In this document: positions 60,827 to 64,000 of the stretch, piece by piece
How positions within the stretch are numbered: position 1 is the stretch's first letter
How the letters are laid out: each line of letters starts with the position of its first letter
Assembly (NCBI GenBank): GCA_028279875.1
Contig: JANQMU010000047.1
Span: 1 to 64,000 of the forward strand
DNA: 64,000 nucleotides
Reading direction: 5' to 3'
From: Rhizobiaceae bacterium
Lineage (GTDB): Bacteria; Pseudomonadota; Alphaproteobacteria; Rhizobiales; Rhizobiaceae
The notes under the pieces: generated by a model
The model's input: the letters and a program-made list of their open reading frames with translations, nothing else
The model's database searches: none
Told to the model about the DNA's origin: nothing
Made by a program: the position numbers and the translations under genes

Positions 60827-61957
60827 CTATCCGGCAAAGATCTCATTGACGGTCTCGGTGATCTCGTCCTCATTGTCGAGATACCAGTTCCAGTCGGGGA
60901 TCCACAGGCCGTCGAGCGCCGAGGCCGTGTTGGTGACGCCCTTGTTCGTCAGCCGCTCCGGCAGCACGACGTTCTTGTTCGACGGGCGCAGATAGAAGGT
61001 CTCGGCCGCCTTGTTCTGGAATGCCGGATCGAGCTTGGCGTTGACCAGGGCAAGGGACAGTTTCTTCTGCATCGGCTCCGAATAGCGGGAGACCGTGTGG
61101 GTCTGGGTCAAGATGGGCTTGCGGTCCCAGGTCAGCGGCGCGACCTTGATGCCCTTGTCCATCTGCAGGAAGATTTCGCCTTCCCACTGGACGCCCATTT
61201 CGACTTCGCCGCGTTCCACCAAAGTCTGCATATTTCCGGTGAAGTCGCTGATCTTCATCGGCATGGCGCGGCGCATGGCGTCGAAGCCGGCCTCCATGTC
61301 GGTCTGGCCACTGCCGAACTCGGCGCTGGATGTCATGAAGAACACCTGCTGCAGCCCGTTGGACGTGATGTAGGTCGCCCGCTTGCCGGCCAGGCGCTCC
61401 TCCCAGAAGGACTTGAAGCCGACCGGGGCCGGGTCGAGCAGATCGGTGCGATAGGCATAGGCGTATTGACCGAAACCCCAAGTGACGCCGAGCCCGCTGC
61501 CGAAGGCGAAATCCCAGCAGTCGGCCGTATTGGGGATGTTCTCCTTCATCTCCTTGGTGTCCAGGAAGAAGTCGCCAATGCGGCTGAGCTTGATGATCTC
61601 GTTGAGGTTCCAGTTGCCGACATTGAAGGCCGGATCCTTCGGTCCACTGGCGACATATTTGGGAAACCAGGGGAAAGAGGAATCGTAGGCAACCTTGCAA
61701 TTATAGGTCTTTTCGAATTCGTCGAGCACATTGGCGCGCATGAATTCCTGCCAGAAGCCGCCCCATTCGTTGATGCGGATGGTTGCGCCGCCGGCGTCGA
61801 AGGGTTGGCCGTCCCACATGACGTCCTTGGCCCAGCTGTGATTGATGTTGAAGAGATTCGCGGTGCCGGCAAGCGCCGCCGCGCCGGCGGCTCCCTTGAG
61901 CAGGCCACGCCGGCTCAGCCCGGTTTGGGATGAGCGATCGGATTGGGCATTCGACAT
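60827..61957 (-). CDS. Spermidine/putrescine-type ABC transporter substrate-binding protein, Tat-exported
   Basis: A 376-residue periplasmic protein of the PotD-like (SBP type II) fold with a twin-arginine signal: LSRRGLLKGAAGAAALAG at residues 14-31, cleaved near SWAKD. Tat export implies folding before export. Mature blocks include IRINEWGGFWQEF and the VAPLTWDRKPIL region. The ligand could be a polyamine or an unrelated small anion or amine; sequence does not settle this. Confidence 0.9.
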   Translation of the reverse strand: MSNAQSDRSSQTGLSRRGLLKGAAGAAALAGTANLFNINHSWAKDVMWDGQPFDAGGATIRINEWGGFWQEFMRANVLDEFEKTYNCKVAYDSSFPWFPKYVASGPKDPAFNVGNWNLNEIIKLSRIGDFFLDTKEMKENIPNTADCWDFAFGSGLGVTWGFGQYAYAYRTDLLDPAPVGFKSFWEERLAGKRATYITSNGLQQVFFMTSSAEFGSGQTDMEAGFDAMRRAMPMKISDFTGNMQTLVERGEVEMGVQWEGEIFLQMDKGIKVAPLTWDRKPILTQTHTVSRYSEPMQKKLSLALVNAKLDPAFQNKAAETFYLRPSNKNVVLPERLTNKGVTNTASALDGLWIPDWNWYLDNEDEITETVNEIFAG

Positions 61958-61991
61958 TTCGTATCTCCTTTTGGATCGTGTCCGGTTGGCT

Positions 61992-62834
61992 TCATGAAAA
62001 ATTGACGTTCGCCAGGCGCTTGAGATTGGCGAGCCTGGCGGTGATCAGCATTGAAACGACGACAAGGAATATGGCGAAGATACCGGCCGCGGCGGCCGTC
62101 GGCTCGAACGTGTAGCGCAGCGACACATACAGAGCCATCGGCAGCGGGGTCGAGTTGGGAGGGGTCAGGAACAGCGACACATCGAACTGGCCGAAGGATA
62201 CGATGAAGGAAAATACCGAGCCGGCCACGATGCCGGGCGCGATCACCGGGAGTGTGATCTTGCGAAATGTGTGCAGGCGCCCGGCACCGAGGCTGCGCGC
62301 AGCCTCCTCGAGGGATGTGTCGAACCCGACCAGCGCGGCGCTGACCGTGCCGATCACATAGGGGCAGGTGACGAGAATATGCCCGATGATGAGGCCGGGA
62401 ATGGTGCGGATCAGGCCGATGCCCGACGAGATGTAGAACAGGTACAGCGCCAGGCCGAGAACGATGCCCGGCAGCATCAGCGGCGACATGAAGAAGGCGC
62501 GCATGAATTCGCGGCCGGCGAACCGGCTGCGGACCAGGAAGATGCTGATCGTCGTGCCGAGAACGGTCGAGAACACCATGGTGACCAAGGCGACGACCAG
62601 GCTGAAACCATAGGCGGGCAGGAAAATGTCGGAGTTGAAGAAGGCGATGATCCAGCGGAACGACAGGCCCTCGGGCGGGAAGCTCAGATGATCGCCGGCA
62701 TTCAATCCGGCCAGAATGACGATGGCCATCGGTGCCAGCAGGATCAGCAGCGTGAGCCCCGCCAGCGCACGGATGACCAGCGGTACCGTCGCCTCCCGCC
62801 GTTTCCGGCGAACCGGTTTCGCGTGACCTGCCAT
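61992..62834 (-). CDS. Spermidine/putrescine-type ABC transporter permease (PotC type)
   Basis: A 280-residue permease with about six helices; ATG 62834 overlaps the preceding stop as ATGA. The coupling loop DTSLEEAARSLGAGRLHTFRK near residue 180 is the EAA motif. Pairs with the PotB-type permease. Confidence 0.92.
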   Translation of the reverse strand: MAGHAKPVRRKRREATVPLVIRALAGLTLLILLAPMAIVILAGLNAGDHLSFPPEGLSFRWIIAFFNSDIFLPAYGFSLVVALVTMVFSTVLGTTISIFLVRSRFAGREFMRAFFMSPLMLPGIVLGLALYLFYISSGIGLIRTIPGLIIGHILVTCPYVIGTVSAALVGFDTSLEEAARSLGAGRLHTFRKITLPVIAPGIVAGSVFSFIVSFGQFDVSLFLTPPNSTPLPMALYVSLRYTFEPTAAAAGIFAIFLVVVSMLITARLANLKRLANVNFS

Positions 62835-63733
62835 CAGGCGCGTCCTCCCGATGCCCTGGCCGCGGCCCGCTGATAGACCAGCATCGACAGGAGGCTGATC
62901 GCGAACATCACGACCGCGACGGTGGCGCCGAATTGCCATTTCCCGAGCTCAGCGATCTGCTGGTAGATGTGGATCGGCAGCACCACCACCTTCCAGCCAC
63001 CCATCAATGTCGGCACGACATAGGACGAAAAGGAGATTGCGAAGACCAGCAGCATACCGGCCAGAATGCCGGGCATGCTCATCGGTATGGTGATCTTCCA
63101 GAAGGTCTGCCAGCGGCGGGCGCCGAGGCTGCGCGCGGCTTCCTCGAGCGACGGGTTGATGCCCTGGATCACACCGACCAGCGACAGGACCATGAAGGGC
63201 AGTGAGAACTGCACCAGCCCGACCACGACGCCGAAGAAATTGTACATCAGCGGCAGCGGGGTTTCACCGATGAGGCCGACGGACCGCAGGGCTTCGTTGA
63301 TCAGGCCGTTGTCGCCCATCAGCACCATCAGCCCGAACAGGCGGATCACCATGTCGAGTTGCATGGCGCACAGGACGAGGATCATCAGCAGGGTGTTGCG
63401 GCCGGGATTGAGGGTCTTGGCGATGACATAGGCCAGCGGATAGCCGAGCAGCAGGGTGATCCCGGAGACAAGAGCCGCCAGCCCGGCGGAGCGGATCGCC
63501 GCCTCGTAGTAAAGGGACCGGGTGAAGAACCGGATGAAGTTGTCGAGGCGGAACATCCACTGGACGTCGACGACGCCGGGCGACGGCTTGTCGAGTGAAA
63601 TCAGGAACAGGCCGGTCAGGGGAACCGCAAAGAAGATCACGAAGAACGCAATGCCGGGCGTCGCCAGGAGCCAGGCGCGGCCGGTCCTGCCGATCCTGTG
63701 CAAAGGAGATGATATCGGACGATGACTGCTCAC
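62834..63733 (-). CDS. Spermidine/putrescine-type ABC transporter permease (PotB type)
   Basis: A 299-residue permease. GTG 63733 is chosen because GAGGGAA lies upstream; a GTG at 63784 would add 17 unlikely residues. Six helices and the EAA loop NPSLEEAARSLGARRWQTFWK near residue 195 are clear. First gene of the nine-gene minus-strand run. Confidence 0.92.
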   Translation of the reverse strand: MSSHRPISSPLHRIGRTGRAWLLATPGIAFFVIFFAVPLTGLFLISLDKPSPGVVDVQWMFRLDNFIRFFTRSLYYEAAIRSAGLAALVSGITLLLGYPLAYVIAKTLNPGRNTLLMILVLCAMQLDMVIRLFGLMVLMGDNGLINEALRSVGLIGETPLPLMYNFFGVVVGLVQFSLPFMVLSLVGVIQGINPSLEEAARSLGARRWQTFWKITIPMSMPGILAGMLLVFAISFSSYVVPTLMGGWKVVVLPIHIYQQIAELGKWQFGATVAVVMFAISLLSMLVYQRAAARASGGRA

Positions 63734-64000
63734 TGCTGTTCCCTCATGGGAGCGGGCGCATGGTTCGGGGTTTTCCCGCACCACTTACGGCGCCAGCCCG
63801 CCGCAAACCTCTTTTCCGGTTCTTGGTGACAGCATTGTGCGTTCGCCCGGAGGAGACAACCGCAGTGTTGGATAGGTGGGGCGATTAGATGGATAGGTTT
63901 GCGGCCGGATGCTGCCGCGGCGCCTGGTTCAAAGGGCGCGGCAGGAGTCCCTGACCTGCAGACTTGGAGGAACCCGGATGATCTGTGGCGGATGTTCCGG
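63734..64000. other. Right-edge intergenic region
   Basis: About 267 bases with no credible gene inside the window. It should hold the promoter of the Pot-type importer operon; I found no convincing hexamers or strong repeats. Confidence 0.45.

Noticed and set aside
1..64000. tRNA, rRNA, CRISPR array or prophage genes
   Set aside because: Scanned by eye for characteristic motifs and repeats; none was found, though a short tRNA could be missed without a search program.

Overview
The window is a GC-rich (roughly 60-65%) chromosomal segment with dense, tightly coupled operons. The many ABC, TRAP, hydantoinase and acyl-CoA carboxylase genes, and the style of the regulators (RpiR, MarR, TetR, LysR, MalT-like LuxR), fit a metabolically versatile alphaproteobacterium, most likely of the Hyphomicrobiales. 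This assignment rests on gene content and codon style only. No rRNA, tRNA, CRISPR array or transposase was seen. About 50 protein genes are supported, the first one cut by the left edge.

Layout. (1) 1-4205: a biotin-dependent acyl-CoA carboxylase operon (carboxyltransferase, enoyl-CoA hydratase, biotin carboxylase/BCCP, DinB/MDMPI-like protein) of the 3-methylcrotonyl- or geranyl-CoA type. (2) 4239-7781: MgtE-type Mg transporter, a DHA2-type MFS exporter and a DsbA-family oxidoreductase. (3) 7898-12776 and 24649-27519: two halves of an envelope-glycan locus (GT-C-like membrane protein, LPG-synthase-TM flippase-like protein, phosphodiesterase; UDP-galactopyranose-mutase-like FAD enzyme, GT2). 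They are separated by (4) 13217-24605, a catabolic module with a Liv-type ABC importer (including a LivM-LivG fusion), an isochorismatase-fold hydrolase, a 1012-residue kinase/M23/class-III PLP fusion, an N-formylglutamate-amidohydrolase-like enzyme, an RpiR regulator and a glutamine-synthetase-like ligase. A broken C-terminal copy of the FAD enzyme at 12773-12970, at the left edge of this module, marks it as an insertion into the glycan locus. (5) 27493-40814, all minus strand: hyuA-hyuB, a ribose-type ABC importer and an N-carbamoyl amino-acid hydrolase, then aldehyde dehydrogenase plus a TRAP transporter; a divergent MarR gene sits at 41027. (6) 41860-44888: small stand-alone genes (GNAT, SRPBCC, two membrane proteins, and a TetR gene with three operator-like palindromes). 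(7) 44965-50850: a dipeptide-type ABC importer with a nitrilase-family amidase and a divergent LysR gene. (8) 51930-63733, all minus strand: a PotABCD-type importer, nitroreductase-family protein, an 885-residue MalT/LuxR-type regulator, a hydantoinase-A-like protein, a DUF917 protein and a bacterial SABATH-like methyltransferase.

Most clusters pair one importer with amide-, ring- or phosphate-cleaving enzymes and a local regulator, so the region looks like a collection of scavenging modules for nitrogenous small molecules. The most unusual candidates are the trifunctional fusion at 18531-21569 with its module, and the co-directional run that ends in the SABATH-like methyltransferase.
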